Origin: an uncultured Eubacterium sp.
GTDB lineage: Bacteria; Bacillota; Clostridia; Lachnospirales; Lachnospiraceae
Assembly (NCBI GenBank): GCA_934351445.1
Contig: CAKRIZ010000022.1
Location: forward strand, 1-32,547
Direction of reading: 5' to 3'
DNA: 32,547 nucleotides
This document shows positions 16,523 through 24,840 of the stretch, piece after piece (position 1 is the stretch's first letter; the number at the start of each line of letters is the position of its first letter). The translations under genes and the position numbers were made by a program. The notes beneath the pieces are model-generated. The model was not told the DNA's origin. It was given only the letters and a program-made list of their open reading frames with translations, and searched no databases.

Positions 16523-17704
16523 ATGAAGTTAATTTATTTAGATAACGCAGCGACAACAAAAGTCGTGCCTGAAGTAATGGAGGCGATGGCGCCTTATTTT
16601 ACAGAGTATTATGGCAATCCTTCCAGCGTGTATTCATTTGCCGGAAAGATCAAGGATGATATGGAGCAGGCGCGTGCAACGATCGCAGGTATCCTCGGAG
16701 CCAAGCCGGAAGAGATCTACTTTACCGGCGGTGGCAGTGAGTCTGATAACTGGGCACTCAAAGCGACTGCAGAGGCTTATGCGAATAAAGGCAAGCATAT
16801 CATCACATCCAAGATTGAGCATCATGCGATCCTGCATTCATGCGAATGGCTGGAAAAGCATGGCTATGAAGTGACTTATGTGAATGTAGACGAGAATGGT
16901 AAGATCCGCTTGGACGAGCTGGAGGCAGCAATCCGGCCGGATACGATCATGATTTCCGTGATGGCTGCAAACAACGAGATCGGTACAATCCAGCCGTTAA
17001 AGGAGATCGGAGAGATCGCAAGAAAGCACAACGTATTTTTCCATACAGATGCGGTACAGGCATTTGCACATATTCCGATCAATGTCGATGAGATGAATAT
17101 CGATATGCTCTCAGCCAGCGGACACAAGATCAACGGACCGAAGGGTATCGGTGTCATGTATATCCGCAAGGGTATCAAGAGTGGTTCGTTTATCCATGGT
17201 GGAGCACAGGAGCGCAGACGTCGTGCCGGCACACATAATGTCCCCGGAATCATCGGAATGGCAAAGGCTGCGCAGATTGCAGACGAGAAGATGGAGGAGC
17301 GCATGGCATACGAGTGCAGGCTCAGGGATCATCTGATTGAGCGCGTACTCGCAGAGATTCCCTATAGCCGTCTGAACGGAGACCGCACGAACCGGCTGCC
17401 GAACAATGCCAACTTCTGTTTCCGTTTTATTGAGGGTGAGTCTATGCTGATCAAGCTGGATCAGAAAGGCATCTGTGCTTCCAGTGGTAGTGCGTGTACA
17501 TCCGGTTCCCTGGATCCGTCACACGTATTGCTGGCCATCGGACTGCCGCATGAGATCGCACATGGTTCTCTGCGCCTGACACTTTCACAGGAGACAACGA
17601 TGGAGGACATTGATTATACGGTGGACGAACTGAAGAAGATCATCGAGCAGCTGCGGTCAATGTCACCGCTGTATGAGGATTTTGTGAAGAAGCAGGGCAA
17701 ATAA
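16523..17704 (+). CDS. nifS: Cysteine desulfurase, NifS/IscS family
   Basis: This 393-residue PLP enzyme removes sulfur from cysteine to give alanine and an enzyme persulfide, supplying Fe-S cluster assembly. It opens with YLDNAATTK. H99 lies in KIEHHAIL, stacking on PLP. K202 in SGHKINGPKG forms the Schiff base. C325 in SSGSACTSGS is the persulfide cysteine, on the long mobile loop typical of class I enzymes. Start: AGAGGAAC about 7 bases upstream. It is paired with the scaffold gene nifU 96 bp downstream. It probably serves general Fe-S assembly, including clusters for the ferredoxin oxidoreductase upstream, rather than nitrogenase, for which no genes are seen. Confidence 0.95.
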   Translation: MKLIYLDNAATTKVVPEVMEAMAPYFTEYYGNPSSVYSFAGKIKDDMEQARATIAGILGAKPEEIYFTGGGSESDNWALKATAEAYANKGKHIITSKIEHHAILHSCEWLEKHGYEVTYVNVDENGKIRLDELEAAIRPDTIMISVMAANNEIGTIQPLKEIGEIARKHNVFFHTDAVQAFAHIPINVDEMNIDMLSASGHKINGPKGIGVMYIRKGIKSGSFIHGGAQERRRRAGTHNVPGIIGMAKAAQIADEKMEERMAYECRLRDHLIERVLAEIPYSRLNGDRTNRLPNNANFCFRFIEGESMLIKLDQKGICASSGSACTSGSLDPSHVLLAIGLPHEIAHGSLRLTLSQETTMEDIDYTVDELKKIIEQLRSMSPLYEDFVKKQGK

Positions 17705-17800
17705 AATGTTACTGGGACAAGGTGCGTCCGGTAACGGAATAACAGTAATATGACACAGATAAGAGATATAAGTTAAGTGTAGAGAGGAAATAGATTAAGT

Positions 17801-18244
17801 ATGTACAGCGAAAAAGTAATGGATCATTTTAACCATCCGCGAAATGTCGGAGAGATTGAAGATGCAAGTGGTGTAGGTACTGTCGGTAATGCTAAGTGTG
17901 GTGATATCATGCGTATGTATCTGGATATAGATGACAATGGTATCATTCAGGACTGCAAGTTCAAGACATTTGGCTGTGGTGCTGCAGTAGCGACGAGCAG
18001 CATGGCAACAGAGCTGGTAAAGGGCAAGACGGTTCAGGAGGCTCTGCAGGTCACAAACAAGGCTGTAATGGAGGCTTTGGACGGACTTCCTCCGGTAAAG
18101 GTACATTGTTCCCTGTTGGCTGAGGAGGCGATCCATGCAGCTTTATGGGATTATGCAGAGAAGCATCATATCACAATCGAAGGTCTGGAAAAACCCGTCA
18201 ATGATATCAGCGAGAAAGAAGACGGTGTCGAGGACGAATATTAA
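17801..18244 (+). CDS. nifU: Fe-S cluster scaffold, NifU N-terminal/IscU type
   Basis: This 147-residue scaffold protein receives sulfur from NifS and assembles [2Fe-2S]/[4Fe-4S] clusters. The three conserved ligand cysteines are C33 (NAKCGD), C59 (TFGCGAA) and C103 (KVHCSLL), and D35 is the Asp that controls cluster release. It lacks the ferredoxin and Nfu domains of full-length nitrogen-fixation NifU. The acidic C-terminal tail from about 130 is variable. It is preceded by AGAGAGGAAA and very likely co-transcribed with nifS. Confidence 0.95.
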   Translation: MYSEKVMDHFNHPRNVGEIEDASGVGTVGNAKCGDIMRMYLDIDDNGIIQDCKFKTFGCGAAVATSSMATELVKGKTVQEALQVTNKAVMEALDGLPPVKVHCSLLAEEAIHAALWDYAEKHHITIEGLEKPVNDISEKEDGVEDEY

Positions 18245-18259
18245 GATCCGGCACATCAT

Positions 18260-18297
18260 ATGCTCTGGAAATGTGAAGGCATTTTCGGAGCATTTTT
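18260..18297 (+). terminator. Intrinsic terminator of nifS-nifU
   Basis: ATGCTCTGGAAATG (18260-18273) pairs with CATTTTCGGAGCAT (18280-18293), with two G-U pairs and a 6-base loop, then T4. Confidence 0.8.
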
Positions 18298-18327
18298 GTC
18301 TATCCGGTTTCTTTTTTGGAGCTGGTT

Positions 18328-18336
18328 TGCTATAAT
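18328..18336 (+). promoter_or_regulatory. Extended -10 promoter of the HD-GYP receptor operon
   Basis: TGCTATAAT (18328-18336) is a perfect extended -10 located 40 bp before the start codon. No good -35 is visible, as is common for this promoter type. Confidence 0.6.
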
Positions 18337-18375
18337 AAAAACATACTGATTGAATACGCCCGAAAGGATAAAAGA

Positions 18376-21300
18376 ATGAAAAAGTATAAAAAGGAATGTA
18401 TGGTCAGCCTGTTTGTTATAGGCTGTATTTTTATAAACCTGGGTGGAAAACTGCTCGTGGAACATTTCCAGCTTCCTCTGTGGATGGATTCGTTCGGAAC
18501 GGTCGTGGCAGCATATGTGTTAGGACCTGTCTGTGGGGCGGTTGTGGGCGTGTCTTTAAATATTTCCTATGGACTTTTGTTTTCCTATACGCAGATGATC
18601 TATGGACTGATCAATATCGCGATCGGTATCATCATCGGAATCTGTGCCAAAAAAGGATATTTAGATTATTTATTCGGTGTGCTGTCGGTCAGTTTTTTTG
18701 TGACACTGATGTCTGCGAGTGCAGGTACGGTACTCAGCTATGTTTTTTTTGACGGAGCGCTTGATAATATATGGGCTGATGGTGTCTGTACTTTTCTGGA
18801 GCATATCGGCTGCAACACGATCTTGAGCCATGTGATCGCGGAGTTTTATCTTGAATTTGTGGACAAGGTCGTGACACTGATGTTATTGTTTGTGATCGTG
18901 AAGATCAGTCACAGATGGCGGGCGGGTCAGCATAGGGAGACGCAGACGCTGTCGGTATTTATGCTGTTTATGATCCCGGCGCTGGCACTATTGTCCCCGC
19001 AGCAGGCGGCAGCCGCCGATCTGCAGGAGCAGCAGGATTATAATAGCTACCTCCAGACGGTGTATGACAGTGAGAATGGGCTGCCGGGCGGCAAGGCAAA
19101 TGATATCGCACAGGGGAAGGATGGCGTGCTCTGGATCGGCACCTACAGTGGGCTGTACCGGTATACTGGTACGTCGTTCAAACTCATGGATACATTCGAC
19201 AGTGTGAAAAATGCAAACTGTCTATATACGGATGAGAGTGAACGGCTCTGGATCGGCACGAATGACAGCGGTCTGTCGATCTGTATTAATGAACGCATCT
19301 CCAATACGCTTGATGAGACCGATGGGCTGCCATCGGATTCGGTGCGCTGTATCACTCAGGGGGCAGACGGCTATTATTATGTGGGAACGACGGACAGTCT
19401 GGCGGTCGTATCGATCTCTGGCGGGCTGCGTGTCGCTGCTACCATTCCACAGATTACATATGCGCGCTGCATCACGGCAGATGACTATGGAAACGTCGTT
19501 GTGGTCACCGATGAGGGCGGACTGTATCTGCTGTCTGATGGGGAGATCTGTCAGACATTACTGCCGGAGAACGGCTACAAGAGCTGTGCGTTTGACCAGA
19601 GCGGAACGCTGTATGCGGGAACTGTGAACGGTCAGGTGGATGTCTATGAGATCAAGGAACATGTATTGGCACAGATCGGACAGATCAGCGGCAAGGGGCT
19701 TCTCAGCGTGAATTCGATCCAGGTGCTGGAAAACGGTGAGATCTTTTTGTGTGCGGATAACGGTGTCTGGTATCTGGACGCACAGCAGGAGTGCAGACGT
19801 ATCAATGTCGGTGCATTTAACAGCTCGATCGACCATATGCTGGTCGATTATCAGGGCAATCTGTGGTTTACATCGTCTAGACTCGGACTGATGCGGCTGT
19901 GCAGATCGGTATTCTCGGACACATACAGCGGTCCGGGACGGGAAGAAAATGTCGTAAACAGTGTCGTTCAGTGGAACGGCAGTACGTATGTCGGTACAGA
20001 TGCCGGGCTGGATGTGTTCGGAGAACATGGCATAAAGCGGCAGGAGGCAGATCCACTCGCAGATATGCTGCAGGGCGTGCGTATCCGCTGCCTCATGGTC
20101 GACCGCAGATCCAGATTGTGGGTATGCACGTCGGGAAAAGGTGTGTTCTGTCAGACGACGGATGGAGATATCACGGTCTATGACAGCAGTCAGGGTGCAC
20201 TCGGAGAGAAGTTCCGCTGTGTGATTGAATTATCCGATGGGACGATCGCGGCGGCAGGAGACAGCGGTGTGACATTTATCCGGCAGGATGCAGTCGTGGC
20301 AACGATCGGTGTGAAGGATGGACTGAAAAATCCAAAGATCTTATGTCTGCTCGAGCAGAGTGATGGCAGCATTTTGGCAGGCACGGACGGAGATGGTATT
20401 GCCGTGATCCGGGATGGTGTGTATGAGCGGATGATCAAAAAATCAGATGGTCTCGGCTCTGAGGTCATTTTGCGGATGGTGCATGAAAAGAATGGTGCAG
20501 GCATCTTTATCGTCACGAGCAACAGCATCTGCTACAGGAACGGAAAGGGCGGCATCCGTGTGCTCAGCAACTTTCATTATTACAATAACTATGACATGGT
20601 GGAGCGGGACGATGGTACATTGTTTATTCTCAGTTCGGCAGGCATCTATGTCATGGAAAAGTCTGATCTGCTCAGCAGCAGGGCGATCGAATATGAGCTG
20701 TTAAATGAAAAAAAGGGTCTGTTGTATGGGCTGACCCCGAATTCATGGAATTATCTTGATGCAGATGACAATCTGTATCTGTCTACAGACTGTGGTGTCG
20801 TTTCGCTGAATTTAAATTTTTATGATACGGCAGCACGTTCGTACCGTATGCTCATGAAATCCGTGCGCGTGGATGGCGTGACCTACAGCATCGAAAACGG
20901 AGAGCCGATCCAGCTCGCGCGTGGTGCGGCACGTGTGGATTTTATGCCGGAGATCGTGAATTTCTCGGTCAATAATCCGTATGTGAGTGTGTGGCTGGAA
21001 GGGTTTGATGAGAATCCGAGAGTCATGCTGCAGAGTGATCTCGCAGAGATTTCCTATACGAATCTCCCGGCAGGCAGCTACACGTTTCATCTGGCAATTC
21101 TCGGAAACAAGGCAAAGAATACGACTGCAGAGAACACCTATAAGGTCATCAAGGAAAAGGAGATCTACGATCAGTGGTGGTTTATCGCTTACATGATCGG
21201 TGTATTTGCGCTGACGATTATCTATCTGAGTTGGCTGATCTTCCGCACACAGATACAGAAAACACTCACAATGCAAAAACGTGAGCTGGAGTTGGCGCGT

Positions 21301-22011
21301 AAACAGGTGGAGATGGGTAATGAGACGATCTTGACGATCGCGAAAACGGTTGATGCCAAAGATGAAAATACGAGCCAGCACTCGATCCGCGTATCGGAAT
21401 ATGCGGTGCTGATCGCAAAAGAGCTGGGGTTTTCAGAGCAGGCTTGTGATGAATTGCGCAGAACGGCATTGTTGCATGACATCGGCAAGATTGCTATACC
21501 GGACAGTGTGCTCAACAAACCATCCAGATTGACGGATGAAGAATATGAGATTATGAAATCCCATGTAGTCAAGGGTGGGGAGATCCTGAAGAATTTTACG
21601 CTGCTTGAGCATGTGGAGGAGGGTGCGCTGTACCATCATGAGCGCTATGACGGGCGTGGTTACGTGCATGGCTTAAAAGGGGAGGAGATTCCGCTCAATG
21701 CGCGCATTATCGGTCTTGCGGATGCTTTTGATGCGATGACGGCAAACCGTGTGTACCGCAAGAAGCTCGATATGGACTATGTACTGTCTGAGCTGCAAAG
21801 AGGCAGGGGCACGCAGTTTGACCCGAAGCTTGTGGATCTCATGCTCAAACTGATCGACAATGGGACGATCGATGTGGCAAAGCTCTACGAGGAAACCGCA
21901 AAGGCGAAGAACGCCGGTGACAATCAGAATGACACTGGCAATCATCATAACAATACAGATCATTCGAATACAGACCATGCAGATAAAGAAACGGAGGTGC
22001 ATGCACAGTGA
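18376..22011 (+). CDS. Membrane receptor: ECF-S-like module, extracytoplasmic propeller and HD-GYP domain
   Basis: This is a fusion protein of 1211 residues. About 8-190 is a multi-span membrane module with a DSFGTVVAAYVLGPVCGAVVG segment like S-components of ECF transporters. A further hydrophobic stretch at about 193-210 leads out to a propeller (about 220-830) built of two-component-regulator-type repeats such as GKDGVLWIGTYSGLYRY. A Y_Y_Y-like beta domain follows, then a transmembrane helix (about 938-955), a short coiled coil and the HD-GYP domain (about 980-1160). H1034-D1035 is the metal pair, and HHERYDGRGYVHGLKGEEIPL is the second motif, with GYV in place of GYP (1095-1097). HD-GYP domains degrade c-di-GMP. 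The C-terminus is His/Asn/Asp-rich. The start at 18376 has AAAGGA; its stop overlaps the next gene. Confidence 0.85.
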   Translation: MKKYKKECMVSLFVIGCIFINLGGKLLVEHFQLPLWMDSFGTVVAAYVLGPVCGAVVGVSLNISYGLLFSYTQMIYGLINIAIGIIIGICAKKGYLDYLFGVLSVSFFVTLMSASAGTVLSYVFFDGALDNIWADGVCTFLEHIGCNTILSHVIAEFYLEFVDKVVTLMLLFVIVKISHRWRAGQHRETQTLSVFMLFMIPALALLSPQQAAAADLQEQQDYNSYLQTVYDSENGLPGGKANDIAQGKDGVLWIGTYSGLYRYTGTSFKLMDTFDSVKNANCLYTDESERLWIGTNDSGLSICINERISNTLDETDGLPSDSVRCITQGADGYYYVGTTDSLAVVSISGGLRVAATIPQITYARCITADDYGNVVVVTDEGGLYLLSDGEICQTLLPENGYKSCAFDQSGTLYAGTVNGQVDVYEIKEHVLAQIGQISGKGLLSVNSIQVLENGEIFLCADNGVWYLDAQQECRRINVGAFNSSIDHMLVDYQGNLWFTSSRLGLMRLCRSVFSDTYSGPGREENVVNSVVQWNGSTYVGTDAGLDVFGEHGIKRQEADPLADMLQGVRIRCLMVDRRSRLWVCTSGKGVFCQTTDGDITVYDSSQGALGEKFRCVIELSDGTIAAAGDSGVTFIRQDAVVATIGVKDGLKNPKILCLLEQSDGSILAGTDGDGIAVIRDGVYERMIKKSDGLGSEVILRMVHEKNGAGIFIVTSNSICYRNGKGGIRVLSNFHYYNNYDMVERDDGTLFILSSAGIYVMEKSDLLSSRAIEYELLNEKKGLLYGLTPNSWNYLDADDNLYLSTDCGVVSLNLNFYDTAARSYRMLMKSVRVDGVTYSIENGEPIQLARGAARVDFMPEIVNFSVNNPYVSVWLEGFDENPRVMLQSDLAEISYTNLPAGSYTFHLAILGNKAKNTTAENTYKVIKEKEIYDQWWFIAYMIGVFALTIIYLSWLIFRTQIQKTLTMQKRELELARKQVEMGNETILTIAKTVDAKDENTSQHSIRVSEYAVLIAKELGFSEQACDELRRTALLHDIGKIAIPDSVLNKPSRLTDEEYEIMKSHVVKGGEILKNFTLLEHVEEGALYHHERYDGRGYVHGLKGEEIPLNARIIGLADAFDAMTANRVYRKKLDMDYVLSELQRGRGTQFDPKLVDLMLKLIDNGTIDVAKLYEETAKAKNAGDNQNDTGNHHNNTDHSNTDHADKETEVHAQ

Positions 22012-23216
22012 GAGAGATGGAAAAAAGAAAGCTCTATATCATTACCTGTATCAGCGCATGCATCGCCATTTCCCTGATCGTTATCTGTAATATGCTCTTT
22101 TTTCAGAATGAGACAGAGAAAAAAATAAAAGTCGGTTTTGTCTATGTCGATGATGCAAGCACGGCATATACTTACAATTTTATCAAAGCGCAGAAGACGG
22201 TCGAAAAAGAGTATGAGGGCAATATTGAGACCGCTGTGAGATACAATGTCGCAGAGGGTGATGAGGAGGGCGCCATCCGTGAACTCGCAGAGTCAGGGTG
22301 TGATCTGATCTTTTCGACGAGTTACGGCTATGGAGAGACGGCAAAGCGGATCGCACAGGAATATCCTGATATCCAGTTTTGCCAGGCAACGTGTTCCAAT
22401 GCCAATGATGAGCCGGTGTTGGAAAACTACCATACATTTATGGGCGAGATCTATGAGGGACGATATGTGTCCGGTGTGGCAGCTGGCCTGAAACTGCAGG
22501 AACTGATCGAGGAGGGGCTGTTGACACCGCAGCAGGCGAAGATCGGCTATGTTGCAGCCTATCCGTACGCGGAGGTGATCTCTGGCTATACGGCATTTTT
22601 CCTCGGTGTGCGCTCCATCGTGCCGGATGCTGTCATGACGGTGAAATATACGAATTCATGGAATGACTATACACTGGAGAAAAAGTATGCGGCAGAGCTG
22701 ATCGAGGAAGGGTGTGTGTTGATCTCGCAGCATTCTGATACCGCAGGTCCGGCGGTCGCCTGTGAGGAGACGGATGCCTCGCGTATCGTCTATCATGTCG
22801 GTTACAATGAGAGTATGGCGGATGTCGCACCCACGACTTATCTGATCGGGTGCAAGATCAACTGGACACCGTATGTGCGTGCAGCAGTGGCAGCCGTACG
22901 GAAGGATGAAAAGATTGAGGACTGTGTAGATGGACATGTTCATGGACAGGATACAGGCGCAGGTTTCGAAGCCGGCTGGGTCGAAATGCTTGAGCTGAAC
23001 CGAGTTGTAGCCACGATCGGCACGGATCAGAAGATCCAGGAGACGATCGATGCAATCAAGCAGGGCAAGATCCATGTCTTTCAGGGTGATTACGTGGGTG
23101 TCAATGCCTATGATGAAACAGATATCCTGGATCTGAATGACGGATATGAGGAAAATGCGGACAGCTCGGCACCGACGTTTTCGTATGTGCTAAAGGATGT
23201 CATTACGGTTGAATAG
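22008..23216 (+). CDS. Membrane-anchored BMP/PnrA-family ligand-binding protein
   Basis: This 402-residue periplasmic-binding fold protein belongs to the basic membrane protein family, whose studied members bind purine nucleosides for ABC importers. An N-terminal hydrophobic helix (about 9-31) anchors it. An ISAC sequence at residues 15-18 could be read as a lipobox, but the hydrophobic stretch continues past it, so an uncleaved anchor is more likely. KVGFVYVDDAST, CDLIFSTSYGYGETA, GEIYEGRYVSGVAAGL and AGFEAGWVEML follow family motifs. The GTG start at 22008 overlaps the receptor stop (GTGA) and has GGAGGT at good spacing; an ATG at 22017 is less well placed. No permease or ATPase gene is adjacent, which suggests sensing rather than transport. 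Confidence 0.85.
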   Translation: MREMEKRKLYIITCISACIAISLIVICNMLFFQNETEKKIKVGFVYVDDASTAYTYNFIKAQKTVEKEYEGNIETAVRYNVAEGDEEGAIRELAESGCDLIFSTSYGYGETAKRIAQEYPDIQFCQATCSNANDEPVLENYHTFMGEIYEGRYVSGVAAGLKLQELIEEGLLTPQQAKIGYVAAYPYAEVISGYTAFFLGVRSIVPDAVMTVKYTNSWNDYTLEKKYAAELIEEGCVLISQHSDTAGPAVACEETDASRIVYHVGYNESMADVAPTTYLIGCKINWTPYVRAAVAAVRKDEKIEDCVDGHVHGQDTGAGFEAGWVEMLELNRVVATIGTDQKIQETIDAIKQGKIHVFQGDYVGVNAYDETDILDLNDGYEENADSSAPTFSYVLKDVITVE

Positions 23217-23277
23217 TTTCATACAAAATGAAGAAAATATATAGAAAATATGAAATCTATGAAAAACACAAGTGATG

Positions 23278-23286
23278 TGTTATACT
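23278..23286 (+). promoter_or_regulatory. Possible extended -10 promoter of the cupin-bile salt hydrolase pair
   Basis: TGTTATACT (23278-23286) fits an extended -10. No clear -35 is present. The start codon is 83 bp downstream. Confidence 0.4.
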
Positions 23287-23369
23287 ATACAAGCCGTACT
23301 GGCTATGAAATAACTACGTGCCGGTAATCATGAATTTGCCGGTGTGTCAAACGATAGGAGGAAAAACAG

Positions 23370-23723
23370 ATGTCACAGAAATATATAAAGAATATCCCTC
23401 ATGAGGAGGTCGTAGCACTGGCTGCACTTGTACATGCAGAGGAAGGACAGGTTGTCAGCAAGACACTTGCACAGAATGATGCACTCAGTATCACTATATT
23501 TGCATTTGATAAGGGTGAGGAGATCGGTACACATGGCTCGACCGGTGATGCGATGGTGACTGTGCTCGAAGGCGAAGGAAAGTTCACGGTAGATGGTGTA
23601 GAATATTTTGTGAGTGCCGGTGAGACACTTGTCATGCCGGCGAACAAGCCGCATTCCGTATTTGCACAGGAAGCATTCAAGATGTTACTTGTTGTCGTAT
23701 TTCCGAAGAAAGGGAATCAATAA
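23370..23723 (+). CDS. Small single-domain cupin protein
   Basis: This 117-residue protein is a single beta-barrel. Motif 1 is GEEIGTHGSTGDAMVTVLEGEG, with one His where many cupins have HxH. Motif 2 is GETLVMPANKPHSVFA. Such small cupins bind a metal and are often of unknown function. An excellent site, AGGAGG, precedes the start. Its stop codon shares a base with the start of the bile salt hydrolase (TAATG), so translation of the two is probably coupled. A function linked to bile acid handling would be inference from context only. Confidence 0.82.
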   Translation: MSQKYIKNIPHEEVVALAALVHAEEGQVVSKTLAQNDALSITIFAFDKGEEIGTHGSTGDAMVTVLEGEGKFTVDGVEYFVSAGETLVMPANKPHSVFAQEAFKMLLVVVFPKKGNQ

Positions 23724-24697
23724 TGTGTACAGCAGCGACCTATCAGTCAAAAGATTTTTATATGGGGCGGACGCTCGACTATGAGTTTTCCTATGGGGAG
23801 CAGATCACAGTCATGCCACGCAATTTTCCGCTTGAATTCCGCCATGATGGCAGCTTGGGGAAGCATTATGCGATGATCGGCATGGCTCATGTGGCAGGTG
23901 GATATCCGCTCTACTATGATGCAGTCAATGAACATGGGCTTGGAATGGCCGGACTCAACTTTGTGGGAAATGCGCAGTATAGCCAGCCGGAATCCGGACA
24001 TAGGAATGTGGCGCAGTTTGAGTTCATTCCGTGGATACTCAGTCAGTGTGCGGATCTGGCACAGGCACGTGGACTGCTTGCGCAGATGAATCTGGTCGGT
24101 ACACCGTTTAGTGAAAAACTTCCGGCTGCTCAGCTTCACTGGATCATCGCAGATGCCAGTGGTGCCCTGACGGTAGAGGCGATGGCGGATGGACTGCACA
24201 TTTATGAGAATCCGGTCGGTGTACTCACGAACAATCCGCCGTTTGATACGCAGATGTTTCAGCTCAATAACTATATGCATCTGTCACCGAGACAACCGGA
24301 AAATCTGTTTTCCGATCAGTTGAACCTGCAGACCTACAGCCGCGGTATGGGTGCACTCGGGCTGCCGGGTGACCTATCTTCAGCATCGCGGTTTGCAAAA
24401 GTCGCATTTACGAAGCTCCATGCAGTGTCTGCGGAGGATGAGGAGAGCAGTGTGGGACAGTTTTTCCACATTCTCGGATCCGTCGATCAGCAGCGGGGCT
24501 GCTGTGAGGTGTCTGAGGGGGCTTATGAGATCACGATATATACCTCGTGCTGGAATGCAGAACGGGGAATCTACTATTACACAACGTATACCAATCATCA
24601 GATCACGGCAGTTGATATGCACAGAACCGATCTGGATGGTATGGATGTCACTTGTTATCCAATGATCAATAACGAAGAATTCCGGTTCCAGAATTAA
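23723..24697 (+). CDS. bsh: Bile salt hydrolase (choloylglycine hydrolase family)
   Basis: This 324-residue N-terminal nucleophile enzyme cleaves glycine or taurine from conjugated bile acids in the cytoplasm. Removal of Met1 exposes the catalytic C2 (MCTAAT). Other family active-site residues are present: R16 and D19 (MGRTLDYEF), N79 (AGLNF), N170 (LTNNPPFD) and R223 (SSASRF). The assembly-loop region and the C-terminal ITIYTSCWN and GIYYYTTYTNHQI also match clostridial bile salt hydrolases rather than penicillin V acylases. Length is normal. It has no signal peptide, as expected. It follows the cupin gene directly and is closed by a strong terminator. Substrate preference (glyco versus tauro) cannot be read here. 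Confidence 0.92.
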   Translation: MCTAATYQSKDFYMGRTLDYEFSYGEQITVMPRNFPLEFRHDGSLGKHYAMIGMAHVAGGYPLYYDAVNEHGLGMAGLNFVGNAQYSQPESGHRNVAQFEFIPWILSQCADLAQARGLLAQMNLVGTPFSEKLPAAQLHWIIADASGALTVEAMADGLHIYENPVGVLTNNPPFDTQMFQLNNYMHLSPRQPENLFSDQLNLQTYSRGMGALGLPGDLSSASRFAKVAFTKLHAVSAEDEESSVGQFFHILGSVDQQRGCCEVSEGAYEITIYTSCWNAERGIYYYTTYTNHQITAVDMHRTDLDGMDVTCYPMINNEEFRFQN

Positions 24698-24706
24698 GAA
24701 GAATAT

Positions 24707-24742
24707 AAAAACGCGTCTATGTTGTTCGCAGACGCGTTTTTT
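24707..24742 (+). terminator. Intrinsic terminator after the bile salt hydrolase gene
   Basis: AAAAACGCGTCT (24707-24718) pairs with AGACGCGTTTTT (24730-24741) around an 11-base loop, and T follows. The A-rich 5' side may let it act on both strands. Confidence 0.9.
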
Positions 24743-24840
24743 GTATCTGCAAAACTCAGCAGATACGGAAGGTTAGGGTGTCAATCATCGCTTCCCGGCA
24801 TACATATGTTATGAATGGATTTATCTGAATGTGAGAAACT

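Noticed and set aside
17708..17736. Hairpin between nifS and nifU as a terminator
   Set aside because: The stem is short with mismatches and no T tract follows; it may only affect the mRNA.
16523..18244. Nitrogen-fixation locus
   Set aside because: Only NifS- and IscU-type genes are present, and NifU lacks its ferredoxin and Nfu domains; general Fe-S assembly explains them. The nifJ product is likewise a fermentation enzyme here.
20812..21381. 189-codon minus-strand frame opposite the HD-GYP receptor
   Set aside because: The plus strand encodes recognisable propeller, transmembrane and HD-GYP sequence here; the minus frame is His/Arg/Ile-rich and unlike a real protein.
23747..24280. 177-codon minus-strand frame opposite the bile salt hydrolase
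   Set aside because: It is a shadow of a gene with all active-site residues conserved; it has no start signal.
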